Shown here one piece after another: positions 31,804 to 40,318 of a DNA stretch of 64,000 nucleotides. The notes under the pieces are model-generated. The model made no database searches and had not been told where the DNA came from. It saw nothing but the letters and a program-made list of their open reading frames with translations. Both the position numbers and the translations under genes were made by a program. Source of the stretch: Spirochaetaceae bacterium (lineage in GTDB: Bacteria; Spirochaetota; Spirochaetia; Treponematales; Treponemataceae); assembly GCA_017416145.1 (NCBI GenBank), contig JAFQDD010000020.1:25447-89446 (forward strand), read 5' to 3'. Within the stretch, counting starts at the first letter, position 1, and each line of letters opens with the position of its first letter.

Positions 31804-33561
31804 ATGTGTAAAGAAAATCATAAAGCTATGGGAACTGGAAAAGTTCTTTTATGCCAAGAAGTTGTAAAAGGGGTTTTTCATCTTGTGGTGGATATTTCAG
31901 AAATGAATGTTTGCCCACAGGCTGGTCAGTTTTTTATGCTAAAGGCTGAAAAATCCAACGTATTTTTAACTCGCCCAATCAGTATTTACAAAATCGATAA
32001 AACTGAGGGAAAGCTAAAAATCCACTTTTTGATTTTGCAACTTGGAAAAGGAACAAAAGAACTTTGCGAAATGGAAGTTGGAAAATCAATTACTTTAACA
32101 GGACCTTTAGGAAATGGATTTTCAGCTCCTGCATCAAATGAAAAAGTTGCAATTATTGGTGGTGGAATTGGTGTTGCTCCTGTTGCAGGTTTTGCATCAA
32201 CTTTAAAAGAAAACTCTTTTGACTTTTTCGCATGTTTCAAATCTGGTTCTTACGGAATTGAGGATGTGAAGGCAAACAAACTTTTTATCACTACAGATGA
32301 CGGTTCTGTGGGCGTAAAAGGTATGTTACCAGCTGTTTTCAACGCTGACCTAATATCAAAAGAAGGATACACAGCCGTTTACGCTTGTGGGCCTGAGCCA
32401 ATGTTAAAATATGTGCAACAAATCTGTAAAGAAATGGGGATAAAGTGCTTTTTAAGTATGGAAGCTCGTATGGCTTGTGGCGTTGGGGCTTGTCTTGGTT
32501 GCACAATCAACACAACTGAGGGAAATAAGCGTTGTTGTAAAGACGGACCAGTTTTTGACGGGGATATTTTGATTTTTGGTGAACCTCGAAAAAATAACTC
32601 TCCTAAAATCAACCCAGAAAACAAGGATTTTGAGCCAGATTTAACTTGTAGCGTTGCTGGAGTAAAATTCCAAAATCCTGTGATTGCAGCTTCTGGAACT
32701 TTTGGTTTTGGAAAAGAATACGAAGAACTTGTAAATGTAAATGCTTTGGGTGGAATTTGTTCAAAGGGGCTTACTTTTGAGAAAAAGCCTGGAAACACTG
32801 GTATTAGATTGATAGAAACTCCATCTGGAATTATCAATTCTATCGGGCTTCAAAATCCTGGAATTCCACATTTTATTGAGCATGAATTACCAGAAATGCT
32901 AAAGTACAAGGCAACATCTATTGCAAACCTTTCTGGTTCTTCTATAGAAACTTATGTGGAAGGCGCAAAACTTCTAGACAAAACAGATATTCCAATGATT
33001 GAGCTAAATATTTCTTGTCCAAACGTGAAAAAAGGCGGTATGGGTTTTGGTCTTGAACCAGATTTGGCTTATGAAGTTGTAAAAGAAGTTCGCGCTGTAA
33101 CTACAAAACCATTGATGGTAAAACTTTCTCCAAACGCTCCATATTTACTAAAAATTGTGGAGGCTGTTATAAACGCCGGAGCAGACGCCATCAGTATGGT
33201 AAACACTTTCCAAGCAATCGCCATTGATGTGGAACGTGGTACAACAATTTTCGACAATGTTCGGGCAGGGCTTTCAGGTTCTGCTGTAAAACCAATCGCT
33301 CTTCGTATGGTTTTTGATGTTTGCCAGTTTATAAAAACTTTACCAGCTGAAAAGCAAGTTCCTGTTGTGGGATTAGGTGGAATTACTACTTGGAAAGACG
33401 CTGTGGAGTTTATTATGGCTGGAGCTGCCGCTGTGCAAGTGGGAACTGCAACTTTTATAAACCCAAAAGCCATGGAAGAAATTGTTGATGGAATGAAAGC
33501 TTTTATGAAGCGAAAAGGCTATAAGTCCATTGAAGAAATGAAGGGAATTGCCTTGAATTAG
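31804..33561 (+). CDS. pyrKD: Fused PyrK-PyrD dihydroorotate dehydrogenase B
   Basis: This single 585-aa chain joins the two subunits of NAD-dependent dihydroorotate dehydrogenase. Residues 1 to about 265 are PyrK: FAD motif 'TRPISIYK', NAD site 'IIGGGIGVAPVAGF', and [2Fe-2S] ligands in 'CGVGACLGC' and 'RCCKDGPVF'. Residues from about 277 are class 1B PyrD: 'VIAASGTFGFGKEY', 'SIGLQNPG', 'NISCPNVKKGG' (catalytic Cys) and 'VGLGGITTW'. Lactococcal DHOD B has the two parts as separate chains in an alpha2beta2 complex; here they are locked 1:1. It oxidises dihydroorotate to orotate in the cytosol. ATG 31804 follows AAGG. A strong terminator follows. Confidence 0.93.
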   Translation: MCKENHKAMGTGKVLLCQEVVKGVFHLVVDISEMNVCPQAGQFFMLKAEKSNVFLTRPISIYKIDKTEGKLKIHFLILQLGKGTKELCEMEVGKSITLTGPLGNGFSAPASNEKVAIIGGGIGVAPVAGFASTLKENSFDFFACFKSGSYGIEDVKANKLFITTDDGSVGVKGMLPAVFNADLISKEGYTAVYACGPEPMLKYVQQICKEMGIKCFLSMEARMACGVGACLGCTINTTEGNKRCCKDGPVFDGDILIFGEPRKNNSPKINPENKDFEPDLTCSVAGVKFQNPVIAASGTFGFGKEYEELVNVNALGGICSKGLTFEKKPGNTGIRLIETPSGIINSIGLQNPGIPHFIEHELPEMLKYKATSIANLSGSSIETYVEGAKLLDKTDIPMIELNISCPNVKKGGMGFGLEPDLAYEVVKEVRAVTTKPLMVKLSPNAPYLLKIVEAVINAGADAISMVNTFQAIAIDVERGTTIFDNVRAGLSGSAVKPIALRMVFDVCQFIKTLPAEKQVPVVGLGGITTWKDAVEFIMAGAAAVQVGTATFINPKAMEEIVDGMKAFMKRKGYKSIEEMKGIALN

Positions 33562-33577
33562 TAGTTTATCCCAGAAA

Positions 33578-33620
33578 AGAAAAAAGCTCTTGCAAAGGTG
33601 AATGTGCAAGAGCTTTTTTT
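33578..33620. terminator. Bidirectional intrinsic terminator
   Basis: A 14-bp perfect stem (33581-33594 with 33604-33617) has T runs on both sides. It ends the pyrimidine operon rightwards and the FMN dehydrogenase/phosphofructokinase unit leftwards. Confidence 0.92.
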
Positions 33621-33647
33621 ATGGTTATAGGAACGAAAATCAATTTG

Positions 33648-34541
33648 TCATCCTAAAAAATGCTTTACCATTTTACAAACTTCTTCGCTACCGCCGCGAC
33701 ACAAAGCGGTTATGAAAGGTCGACCTAGCATCACTTCGGAAACCCCAAAATAACTTGCTGTAAGAAGATCCTTTTTGGTTCTAAGTCCACCATCAACCCA
33801 AAGTTGGTCACAATAATTTTTTAGTTCTGAGCCGTATTCTTTCAAAAACAGTGCTGTACTTCCAAGGCGGTTTTCTACTCGACCGCCGTGGTTTGAAATT
33901 ACTACGATTTCAGGCTTAATTTCTTTTACAAGTTCAACATCATTTTGAGTGAAAACCCCTTTTATAGCAAAAGGCAACTTTGCGTATTTTTTTAATTCTT
34001 GGATTTGAGCTGGTGTTTTTCGTTCAAGTTGAACAAGGTTTCGCATTGTAACAATGTTGTATGAATCAATATCAACCCCAACAATTTCTGCAACATCTTT
34101 TGCCCAATCAATTCTTTCTTGGATTTTTGGGTTTGGATATGGTTTTATGAAAACGGCTGCTTTTGGATTTTCTAGAGGATTTGAATCTTGCAAGGCTTTT
34201 ATTGCTTTGATTCCATTTTGAATTTTAATATCAGGACAGCCATCTCCAATAGATAATTTTGCTCCAGATTCGTAAGCTGCCTTGGTCATTTCAAAGTAAA
34301 AACTTTCTTCGTCTTCCCAACCAACATTTTCTACAGCTCCGGTAATTGGAGCAAGGCGAATATTTGGCAAGGATAATGTTTTTGAGATTTCTGCAAAATT
34401 TTCTATTTCTTTTCTAATATTTTTCCAATCACGACAATTTGATTGAAAATTTACGCTATTATTAAATCCGCCCATTCCAGGAAGTTCACCGATACAACCC
34501 TTCCCAAGGCATTTTTTGCAAAGATGACAGTTAAAGGACAT
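33648..34541 (-). CDS. FMN-dependent alpha-hydroxy-acid dehydrogenase-like protein
   Basis: This TIM-barrel flavoprotein of about 297 aa belongs to the lactate/glycolate oxidase family. Active-site and FMN motifs are 'FAIKGVFTQNDVELV' (Lys), 'VISNHGGRVENRLG' (catalytic His, Arg) and 'WVDGGLRTKKDLL'. The N-terminus carries four Cys in CHLCKKCLGKGC (Cys5, 8, 11, 16), a pattern seen in anaerobe homologues and able to bind an iron-sulphur cluster or zinc. I use ATG 34541: GGAGACTAAA precedes it and the pfk stop is one base away. The longer frame overlaps pfk by 100 bp. The substrate is unknown. Confidence 0.8.
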   Translation of the reverse strand: MSFNCHLCKKCLGKGCIGELPGMGGFNNSVNFQSNCRDWKNIRKEIENFAEISKTLSLPNIRLAPITGAVENVGWEDEESFYFEMTKAAYESGAKLSIGDGCPDIKIQNGIKAIKALQDSNPLENPKAAVFIKPYPNPKIQERIDWAKDVAEIVGVDIDSYNIVTMRNLVQLERKTPAQIQELKKYAKLPFAIKGVFTQNDVELVKEIKPEIVVISNHGGRVENRLGSTALFLKEYGSELKNYCDQLWVDGGLRTKKDLLTASYFGVSEVMLGRPFITALCRGGSEEVCKMVKHFLG

Positions 34542-34542
34542 T

Positions 34543-35631
34543 TTAGTCTCCAAAACAAGTACCAACTTCTCTTGCTGCTTGTAAAAGTGGATGGTCTGTT
34601 GGAACTTTTTTGATTTTACCAGCAACTTTATCAAGAGGAACACCAGTTGGAACGCCGTTTACCAAGGCTACCATCTTTCCAAAATCACCCTTCGCTAACA
34701 TATGAGCGGCGGCGGTCCCAAGTTCAGTTGCCAAAACCCTGTCATAAGGAACGGGAGTTCCCCCACGCTGTAAATATCCTAAAACTGTTACACGAGGTTC
34801 TAGGTCTGTGGCTTCTTTTAGTTCTTTTGCAATTCTGTAAGCGATAGAATAAGGCATTTCTTTTCGTGCTTTTTTTAGAGCTTTTTTATCAAGTTTTGCT
34901 TCTTCTACAGAAAGAGCTCCTTCTGCCACAACAATAATTGAAAATGGATGTCCAGCTTCTTTTCGGCGTTTTACGTGTTCTGCAATTGGCTCAATATTGT
35001 ACGGAATTTCTGGAATTAGGATAACATCTCCGCCTCCTGCAATTCCAGCGTAGAGACCAAGCCAACCAGCTTTGTGCCCCATAACTTCTATAATCATAAT
35101 GCGGCTATGACTGTGTGCTGTTGTGTGAAGTCGGTCAATTGCTTCTGTGGCAACTGAAACAGCTGTGTTAAAGCCAAAAGTCATATCAGTTTCAACTAAA
35201 TCGTTGTCTATGGTTTTTGGAAGTCCGATTACGTTTAAGCCTTCTTCTTGTAAATAGGAAGCTGTTGTATTTGTGCCATTTCCCCCGATACAAACAAGGG
35301 CATCAAGATTCCACTTTTTGTAGTTTTCTTTGATAGCATTTACAGCTTCTTTTCCAATTTTAAAAGGTTTTTCTCTAGAAGTTCCAAGAATTGTGCCACC
35401 ACGAGTTAATATTCCAGAAAGTTCGTTGGCAGTAAGTTCGTGACCAAGACCTTGCATAAGCCCACGATAACCCTGTTCAATGCCAATAACTTTGATTCCG
35501 TATTGATTTATAGCTGTTCTTGCAACTCCACGAATGGCAGCGTTTAATCCCGGAGCATCTCCTCCAGAAGTCAAGATTCCTATAGTTTTAACCACAGATT
35601 TTGATATGATTTTTTCAGCAAAAGCACTCAT
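34543..35631 (-). CDS. pfkA: 6-phosphofructokinase
   Basis: This 362-aa glycolytic enzyme phosphorylates fructose 6-phosphate. Motifs: 'GILTSGGDAPGLNAAIRG', 'RGGTILGTSREKPF', 'CIGGNGTNTTA', 'GLPKTIDNDLVETDMTFGF' (catalytic Asp), 'EVMGHKAGWLG'. At the phosphoryl-donor site it has GGNG where E. coli has GGDG, and Lys in PKTIDND where ATP enzymes usually have Gly. This Gly/Lys pairing occurs in a subgroup that includes ATP-using enzymes of actinomycetes, while Asp/Lys marks PPi-enzymes, so the donor (ATP or PPi) is open. TATTCT ends 6 nt before the ATG, without a Shine-Dalgarno. Confidence 0.93.
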   Translation of the reverse strand: MSAFAEKIISKSVVKTIGILTSGGDAPGLNAAIRGVARTAINQYGIKVIGIEQGYRGLMQGLGHELTANELSGILTRGGTILGTSREKPFKIGKEAVNAIKENYKKWNLDALVCIGGNGTNTTASYLQEEGLNVIGLPKTIDNDLVETDMTFGFNTAVSVATEAIDRLHTTAHSHSRIMIIEVMGHKAGWLGLYAGIAGGGDVILIPEIPYNIEPIAEHVKRRKEAGHPFSIIVVAEGALSVEEAKLDKKALKKARKEMPYSIAYRIAKELKEATDLEPRVTVLGYLQRGGTPVPYDRVLATELGTAAAHMLAKGDFGKMVALVNGVPTGVPLDKVAGKIKKVPTDHPLLQAAREVGTCFGD

Positions 35632-35637
35632 AACTTA

Positions 35638-35666
35638 AGAATAACAGAGAATAATTATTTTGTCAT
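35638..35666 (-). promoter_or_regulatory. Promoter placing the pfkA transcript start at its ATG
   Basis: Leftwards: ATGACA (35666-35661), 17-bp spacer, TATTCT (35643-35638), 6 nt, then ATG at 35631. The predicted start falls on the A of ATG. Confidence 0.6.
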
Positions 35667-35695
35667 TGAATTATAGAGGGTTTTCCTTGTCCTTT

Positions 35696-36541
35696 ATGAA
35701 AAAATTTATTAAATTAGATTCGGGAAAATTTATGAAAGATACACGAACGACAATTTATTACACAGATGAATTAAATGATGAATTTTCGATAACGCAGATT
35801 CAACCTAGAAAAATTGATGGAAATTATGATTATGATGGAAAACCTTTTACAAGAAAAATTGCTCGTTTTTTTTGTTATAGGTTAATAGCAACCCCGTTAG
35901 CTTGGCTTTTCTTGAAATTATCTTACGGACACAAAATTGTTGGAAAAGAAAAGATAAGAGAATATGTAAAAAGCCAGAAAAAAGCCACAGAAAAAAAAGG
36001 TTATATGCTTTATGGAAATCACACAAATGATATGGCAGATGCATATATTCCCACAATGATAACTTTTCCAAATCCAGCTTATGTAATTGTTCACCCAAAT
36101 AATGTTTCAATGCCATTTATGGGAAAAATCACTCCATATTTAGGTGCAATTCCGTTACCAGATGATTTGGCAGCCGCAAGAAATTTTAAAACATCAATCG
36201 ATAGAAAAATGGCAAAATCTTGGCCTGTAGTTTTGTATCCAGAAGCTCACATTTGGCCATTTTACACAAAAATTCGCCCTTTTACAGAAGTATCATTTCG
36301 ATATCCAATTCAATATGATGTTCCAGTTTTTAGTTTCACAAACACTTATCAAAAAAAGAAATTTGGAAAAAATCCAAAAATTGTTACATATATTGATGGT
36401 CCATTTTATGCAGATAAAAATTTGGATTTGAAAAACAAAAAAATTGACTTACGCAACAAAGTATATAATCAAATGTGTGAACGCTCTATACTAAACACAG
36501 TAGAACTGATAAAGTATGTGAAAAAGGAAGATGTAAAGTAA
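35696..36541 (+). CDS. PlsC-like lysophosphatidic acid acyltransferase
   Basis: This membrane-associated acyltransferase of about 281 aa probably adds an acyl chain to 1-acyl-glycerol-3-phosphate. The catalytic region reads 'MLYGNHTNDMADAYIP' (variant of NHx4D, with the Asp one residue later), and the second block reads 'VVLYPEAHIWPFYTKIRPF' where PlsC has FPEGTR. A short hydrophobic segment ('LIATPLAWLFLKL') precedes. The start is uncertain: TTG 35660, ATG 35696 and ATG 35732 are in frame. I favour 35696 because it gives a basic N-terminus. It is coupled to the GT8 gene (TAATG). Confidence 0.75.
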   Translation: MKKFIKLDSGKFMKDTRTTIYYTDELNDEFSITQIQPRKIDGNYDYDGKPFTRKIARFFCYRLIATPLAWLFLKLSYGHKIVGKEKIREYVKSQKKATEKKGYMLYGNHTNDMADAYIPTMITFPNPAYVIVHPNNVSMPFMGKITPYLGAIPLPDDLAAARNFKTSIDRKMAKSWPVVLYPEAHIWPFYTKIRPFTEVSFRYPIQYDVPVFSFTNTYQKKKFGKNPKIVTYIDGPFYADKNLDLKNKKIDLRNKVYNQMCERSILNTVELIKYVKKEDVK

Positions 36542-37374
36542 TGAAAAATATTTTATTTTCAGGTAATAACAATGTTTTTGATGGCGTCGTAACTTGTATG
36601 CTATCAATTTTTAAAAGATCAACTTCGACTGAGCCAATTTGTTTTTATATTATGACTATGGATGTTTCTCATCTAAGAGAGGATTTTGTTCCAATCTCAG
36701 ATAAACAAATTGATTTCATAGACAAAATTGCAAAATCCTACAATAAAGAAAATTGTGTAAAAAAAGTTGATGTTACAGATATTTATCAAAAAGAATTTGC
36801 TGGTTGTCCAAATGAGGGTGCCTATTGTTCTCCATATACGTTGCTTCGCCTTTTTGCAGATATGGCTTTACCTGAAGTTACTGGAAAACTTTTGTATTTA
36901 GACGTGGATATTATGTTTAATCGTGATATTGACTTGCTATACAACGTGGACTTAACCGGATACGAATATGCTGCAAGTACAGATCATTACGGAAAGTTTT
37001 TAATTCGACCAGATTATATAAATGCTGGTGTGATTTTGTTTAATATGGACGAATGTAGAAAAACTGGTTTGTTTGAAAAAGCTAGAAATCAAATAAAAAC
37101 CAAAAAATGGCTGTTCGCAGATCAAGATGCACTTTGGCACAGCACTACAAAAAAGAAGATTCTTCCTCAAAAGTTTAACGATCAGAAATTCTTGTGGAAA
37201 AATACAGTTGTAAGACACTTTTCAAAACGGCTTTTCTATTTGCCATATCCACACACAGATAATATCAAACAATGGCACGTGGAAAAAATGCACAAGGTTT
37301 TTAAATACACCCAATTTGATGATTGCTTAGATGAATATTTAAAACTGAAAGCAGATTTTCAAAAAGCAGAATAG
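36541..37374 (+). CDS. Family 8 glycosyltransferase
   Basis: This 277-aa enzyme transfers sugar from a nucleotide-sugar. GT8 features are 'YTLLRLFADMALPEVTGKLL', the metal-binding DxD in 'YLDVDIMFNRDID', 'YINAGVILFNM' and 'FADQDALW'. There is no signal peptide and no TM helix, so it acts at the inside of the membrane. Its coupling with the acyltransferase suggests a glycolipid or lipid-linked glycan pathway. The acceptor is unknown. Confidence 0.88.
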   Translation: MKNILFSGNNNVFDGVVTCMLSIFKRSTSTEPICFYIMTMDVSHLREDFVPISDKQIDFIDKIAKSYNKENCVKKVDVTDIYQKEFAGCPNEGAYCSPYTLLRLFADMALPEVTGKLLYLDVDIMFNRDIDLLYNVDLTGYEYAASTDHYGKFLIRPDYINAGVILFNMDECRKTGLFEKARNQIKTKKWLFADQDALWHSTTKKKILPQKFNDQKFLWKNTVVRHFSKRLFYLPYPHTDNIKQWHVEKMHKVFKYTQFDDCLDEYLKLKADFQKAE

Positions 37375-37383
37375 GATTTAGTG

Positions 37384-37420
37384 GGTCAAGGTTTTGGTTG
37401 TTAAAAATCTTGACCTTTTT
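37384..37420 (+). terminator. Intrinsic terminator after the GT8 gene
   Basis: GGTCAAGGTTTT pairs with AAAAATCTTGACC around a short loop, followed by TTTTTGTTTTTT. It overlaps the last codons of the convergent Nudix gene. Confidence 0.8.
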
Positions 37421-37967
37421 GTTTTTTAGAGTTTAACCATTTTTTTAGCATTAAGTTGGCTGAACCAAAGGCTAAAGGTAGATTTTCAATATCCATTTCT
37501 GAAGTGATTCTGTAAAAATCTAATTCTTGAACTTCGCTTTCTTGGATTTGTAGTTGTTTAATATTAAAATCGGCTGGAACTTTGCAAGAGAAAAATATGT
37601 CACAAGTTTTGTATGTCATATTTTTGAAAATATAGGTATTTGGACTTGAGCCAACAAATTTAATATCACTTTCATTTATGTTTAGGCCGATTTCTTCTTT
37701 CACTTCTCGAACACAGGCTGTTTCTGCACTTTCGTCTGGGTCAATAAAGCCACCAGGAAGAGCTAAAAATCCCTTTCGTGGCTCCTTTGCACGTTTTTCA
37801 AGTAAAATCTGATTATCCTCTGTGTATAAAATTAACCCAACGGCGGCAGCCACATTGTTAAACAAGTCAAGTCCACATTCGCTACAAACCCAATGCCGAG
37901 AATTTACATATTCTAAAGTTGATTTCCCACAAAGGGGGCAAATTTTCATTTCATTTTCTAAAGCCAT
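37401..37967 (-). CDS. Nudix hydrolase with N-terminal zinc ribbon
   Basis: This 188-aa pyrophosphohydrolase has a zinc ribbon at residues 10-32 (CPLCGKS and CSECG) followed by a Nudix domain with the box 'GGFIDPDES' plus 'REVKEEIGL'. This layout matches NADH pyrophosphatase/ADP-ribose pyrophosphatase-like enzymes of anaerobes. TATAAT (37979-37974) ends 6 nt before the ATG and there is no Shine-Dalgarno, so the message may be leaderless. Confidence 0.9.
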   Translation of the reverse strand: MALENEMKICPLCGKSTLEYVNSRHWVCSECGLDLFNNVAAAVGLILYTEDNQILLEKRAKEPRKGFLALPGGFIDPDESAETACVREVKEEIGLNINESDIKFVGSSPNTYIFKNMTYKTCDIFFSCKVPADFNIKQLQIQESEVQELDFYRITSEMDIENLPLAFGSANLMLKKWLNSKKQKGQDF

Positions 37968-37973
37968 AAAAGA

Positions 37974-38003
37974 ATTATATCGTTTATTGGGTTGGGTTTT
38001 CTA
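37974..38003 (-). promoter_or_regulatory. Promoter placing the Nudix transcript start at its ATG
   Basis: Leftwards: TAGAAA (38003-37998), 18-bp spacer, TATAAT (37979-37974), then 6 nt to the ATG at 37967. Confidence 0.5.
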
Positions 38004-38008
38004 GTGCC

Positions 38009-40318
38009 TTAGAAATATCTTGCGGTGAGGGCATCGGCCATATTGCTAGAGCGTTCTAGGGTTCTGTTGATTAGTGGCACGAAAAGGGGCAAAAGTTTTC
38101 GCACTCGGTTGAAAAAGCCTTTTGTTTCTCCAAGGCCGCCTCGAATTAGTTGGACTTTGATGATTAAAGAAGCTTCATCTGCCAAAAGTGGGATAAATCT
38201 GAATATCATTACTAAAATTAGACTTGCAGATTTTGATGGAATAAGTTTTTTGAATCCTTCCAAAATGTCTTTTTCGTCGGCAGAGTACATAAATCCAAAT
38301 ATCATAAAAATTGCAGTGGCTAAATGCAAAATTGATTTTACGGAAACAAGGATTTTTTCCACGGTGATTCTTATGATTCCAAAATGGAATAAAACTGTGT
38401 CGCTAGGATTTATTGGAAAAAAGAAAAATTGTATTAGCAAAAAGAAAAGAACCCAAGGCAATAATCCAAAAAAACTTTTTAGCGGTTTTTTGAAAGGCAT
38501 TTTTGCCAAAGCTGCGTAAAGTAGGACAATTCCAAGGCTCACCAAAGATAATGGAATTGATTTTAAGAAAATTGATGATAAAAATGCTCCCAAGAAGACT
38601 AAATATTTTGCAACTGGCGGAAGTTTATGAATTACAGAGTCTTTTTTTTCGTAAAGTCCCATGGAAAGACCATTTAATTTTTTTAAGAGTCCAGCTCCTT
38701 CTAAGGTTTCAAATTTGGTGAGTTTTTCTAAGTCAATTTTTTGAGGTGGTATTTCACTATCAAAAAGGATTTTTCCATTTTCGATTTTTATTTGGCGGTC
38801 TGCAATTTTTGCTTCTTCTTCTCTGTGGGTAGAAAAAATTACAGTTTTTCCTTGATTGCTGAGTTTTCGTAAGGTTTCAAAAATCTGTTTTCGTCCTTTT
38901 GGGTCAAGACCGGCTGTTGGTTCGTCAAAAATGATAACAGGAGACTCTAAGGCAATAATACCTGCAAGAGAAAGCCGCCTTTTTTCGCCACCAGAAAGGG
39001 CTTGGGTGTTTCGGTTACCAAAAACTGAGTATTCAAGACCAGTTAATTCCATAGATGAAACAACTTTTTCTTTCAGTTTTTTTCCTGTTAAGCCTTTGTT
39101 TATTGGACCAAAAGCTACGTCGTCGGCAGCGAAGTTTTCAAACAAGGCACTTTCTGCTTCTTGCAAGGCTAAAACAGGCCGTTCTATGGCAAGAATTTCT
39201 CCAGATTGTGGTTCAAGCAAACCAGAGGCAATCTCGAAAAGGGTAGACTTGCCGCCGCCGCTTTTTCCCATGATGGCGGTAAGGGAACCTACTTTGAATG
39301 AAAGGGAAAAATCTTTGTATAATGGATCTTCGCCAGGATAAGCGAAAGTTATATTTTTTAGGTAAAGGCTTGTTTGTTGTGTAGAGTCTTCGGCGGCGGA
39401 TTTTTCAGAAGAAACTTGTACAGTGTGAGTGGCTGATACAGAAGAACCAGCTGGGAAAGCGAGTTCTTCAGAAGAAGCTTGTACAGTGTGCGGGGCTGTT
39501 GCAGAAGAACCAGCTTGGGAAGCGGGTACACCAGAAGAAACTTGTGCAGTGTGCGGGGCTGATACAGAAGAACCAGCATCAGACACAGCGTCGCCCAAGT
39601 TACCAGAATCAGCTCCAATATCACCTTTATCAATGCAAAAATGAGATTTTATAAATGAATCAGTTTTATCTAGGGAACAAGCGTCTTTTACCAAAATTCC
39701 GTCTTCCATTACCAAAATTCTAGAAGCTCTTTCTGCTTCGTCTAAATCGTGGGTAATATGGATAATTGTTTTCCCTTGGGCATTTAGCTCGTCCAAAAAG
39801 GCAAGAATCTCTTTTCGGGAAACTGGATCAATCATAGAAACAGATTCGTCTAATATCAACAAATCTGGATTTAGAGATAAAATCCCTGCCAAAGCTAATT
39901 TTTGAGTTTGCCCCAAAGAAAGATTTGATGTAAAATCTTCAAGTTTTTCTTCTAGTGAAACTGCTTTTAATGAGGAAAGTACAATATTTTCTGTTTCGGA
40001 AACTGAAAATCCTAAGTTTTCTGGACCAAAACTTGTATCAGTTTTTACGATACTTGCAATAATTTGATTTTTTGGTGATTGAAAAACAATTCCAATAGGA
40101 GCTTTATTTTCAGAAAAAACTTCAACTTTTCCTGTGGTGGGTTGTAGTAAGCCACACAAAAGCCGAGCCAAAGTACTTTTTCCAGAGCCATTTAACCCCA
40201 AAATTGCAACATAACTTCCTCTAGAAACAGCCAAAGAAACGTTTTTAACTGCTTCTAGATTATTGTCTTCGTAAACGTAAGAAAGATTTTCAGCTACAAG
40301 AATATTATTTGTATTCAT
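38009..40318 (-). CDS. ECF transporter core in one chain (EcfA-EcfA'-EcfT fusion)
   Basis: This 769-aa protein fuses two ATPases and the T component of an energy-coupling-factor (vitamin/metal) importer. ABC1 (about 1-225): Walker A GLNGSGKST, signature LSLGQTQ, Walker B LLILDES. A linker (about 225-315) is low-complexity and built from three 21-aa repeats. ABC2 (about 315-530): Walker A GKSGGGKST, signature LSGGEKRR, Walker B IIFDEPTAGLDP, H-loop STHREEE. The C-terminal 200 residues are EcfT, with several TM helices and coupling segments 'QLIRGGLGET' and 'ALTARYF'. No substrate-binding S component is nearby, so this is probably a shared group II module. The start overlaps the aminotransferase end; ATG 40318 is preferred to TTG 40321. 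Confidence 0.9.
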   Translation of the reverse strand: MNTNNILVAENLSYVYEDNNLEAVKNVSLAVSRGSYVAILGLNGSGKSTLARLLCGLLQPTTGKVEVFSENKAPIGIVFQSPKNQIIASIVKTDTSFGPENLGFSVSETENIVLSSLKAVSLEEKLEDFTSNLSLGQTQKLALAGILSLNPDLLILDESVSMIDPVSRKEILAFLDELNAQGKTIIHITHDLDEAERASRILVMEDGILVKDACSLDKTDSFIKSHFCIDKGDIGADSGNLGDAVSDAGSSVSAPHTAQVSSGVPASQAGSSATAPHTVQASSEELAFPAGSSVSATHTVQVSSEKSAAEDSTQQTSLYLKNITFAYPGEDPLYKDFSLSFKVGSLTAIMGKSGGGKSTLFEIASGLLEPQSGEILAIERPVLALQEAESALFENFAADDVAFGPINKGLTGKKLKEKVVSSMELTGLEYSVFGNRNTQALSGGEKRRLSLAGIIALESPVIIFDEPTAGLDPKGRKQIFETLRKLSNQGKTVIFSTHREEEAKIADRQIKIENGKILFDSEIPPQKIDLEKLTKFETLEGAGLLKKLNGLSMGLYEKKDSVIHKLPPVAKYLVFLGAFLSSIFLKSIPLSLVSLGIVLLYAALAKMPFKKPLKSFFGLLPWVLFFLLIQFFFFPINPSDTVLFHFGIIRITVEKILVSVKSILHLATAIFMIFGFMYSADEKDILEGFKKLIPSKSASLILVMIFRFIPLLADEASLIIKVQLIRGGLGETKGFFNRVRKLLPLFVPLINRTLERSSNMADALTARYF
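39405..39593. repeat. Three in-frame 63-bp tandem repeats in the ECF linker
   Basis: Units start at 39405, 39468 and 39531 and share the core CAGAAGAA...CTTGTxCAGTGTG. Each codes for 21 residues of the type GSS(V/A)(S/T)A(P/T)HT(A/V)Q. Because the unit is a multiple of three, copy-number change alters linker length without breaking the frame. The tract is more GC-rich than its surroundings. Confidence 0.9.

Noticed and set aside
32379..32837. 152-aa frame antisense to pyrKD, and similar long antisense frames (10124-10498, 31378-31779, 38025-38519)
   Set aside because: They mirror real genes with clear domains on the other strand; their composition (Pro/Ser/Ala- or Lys-rich) is that of reverse-complement coding sequence.
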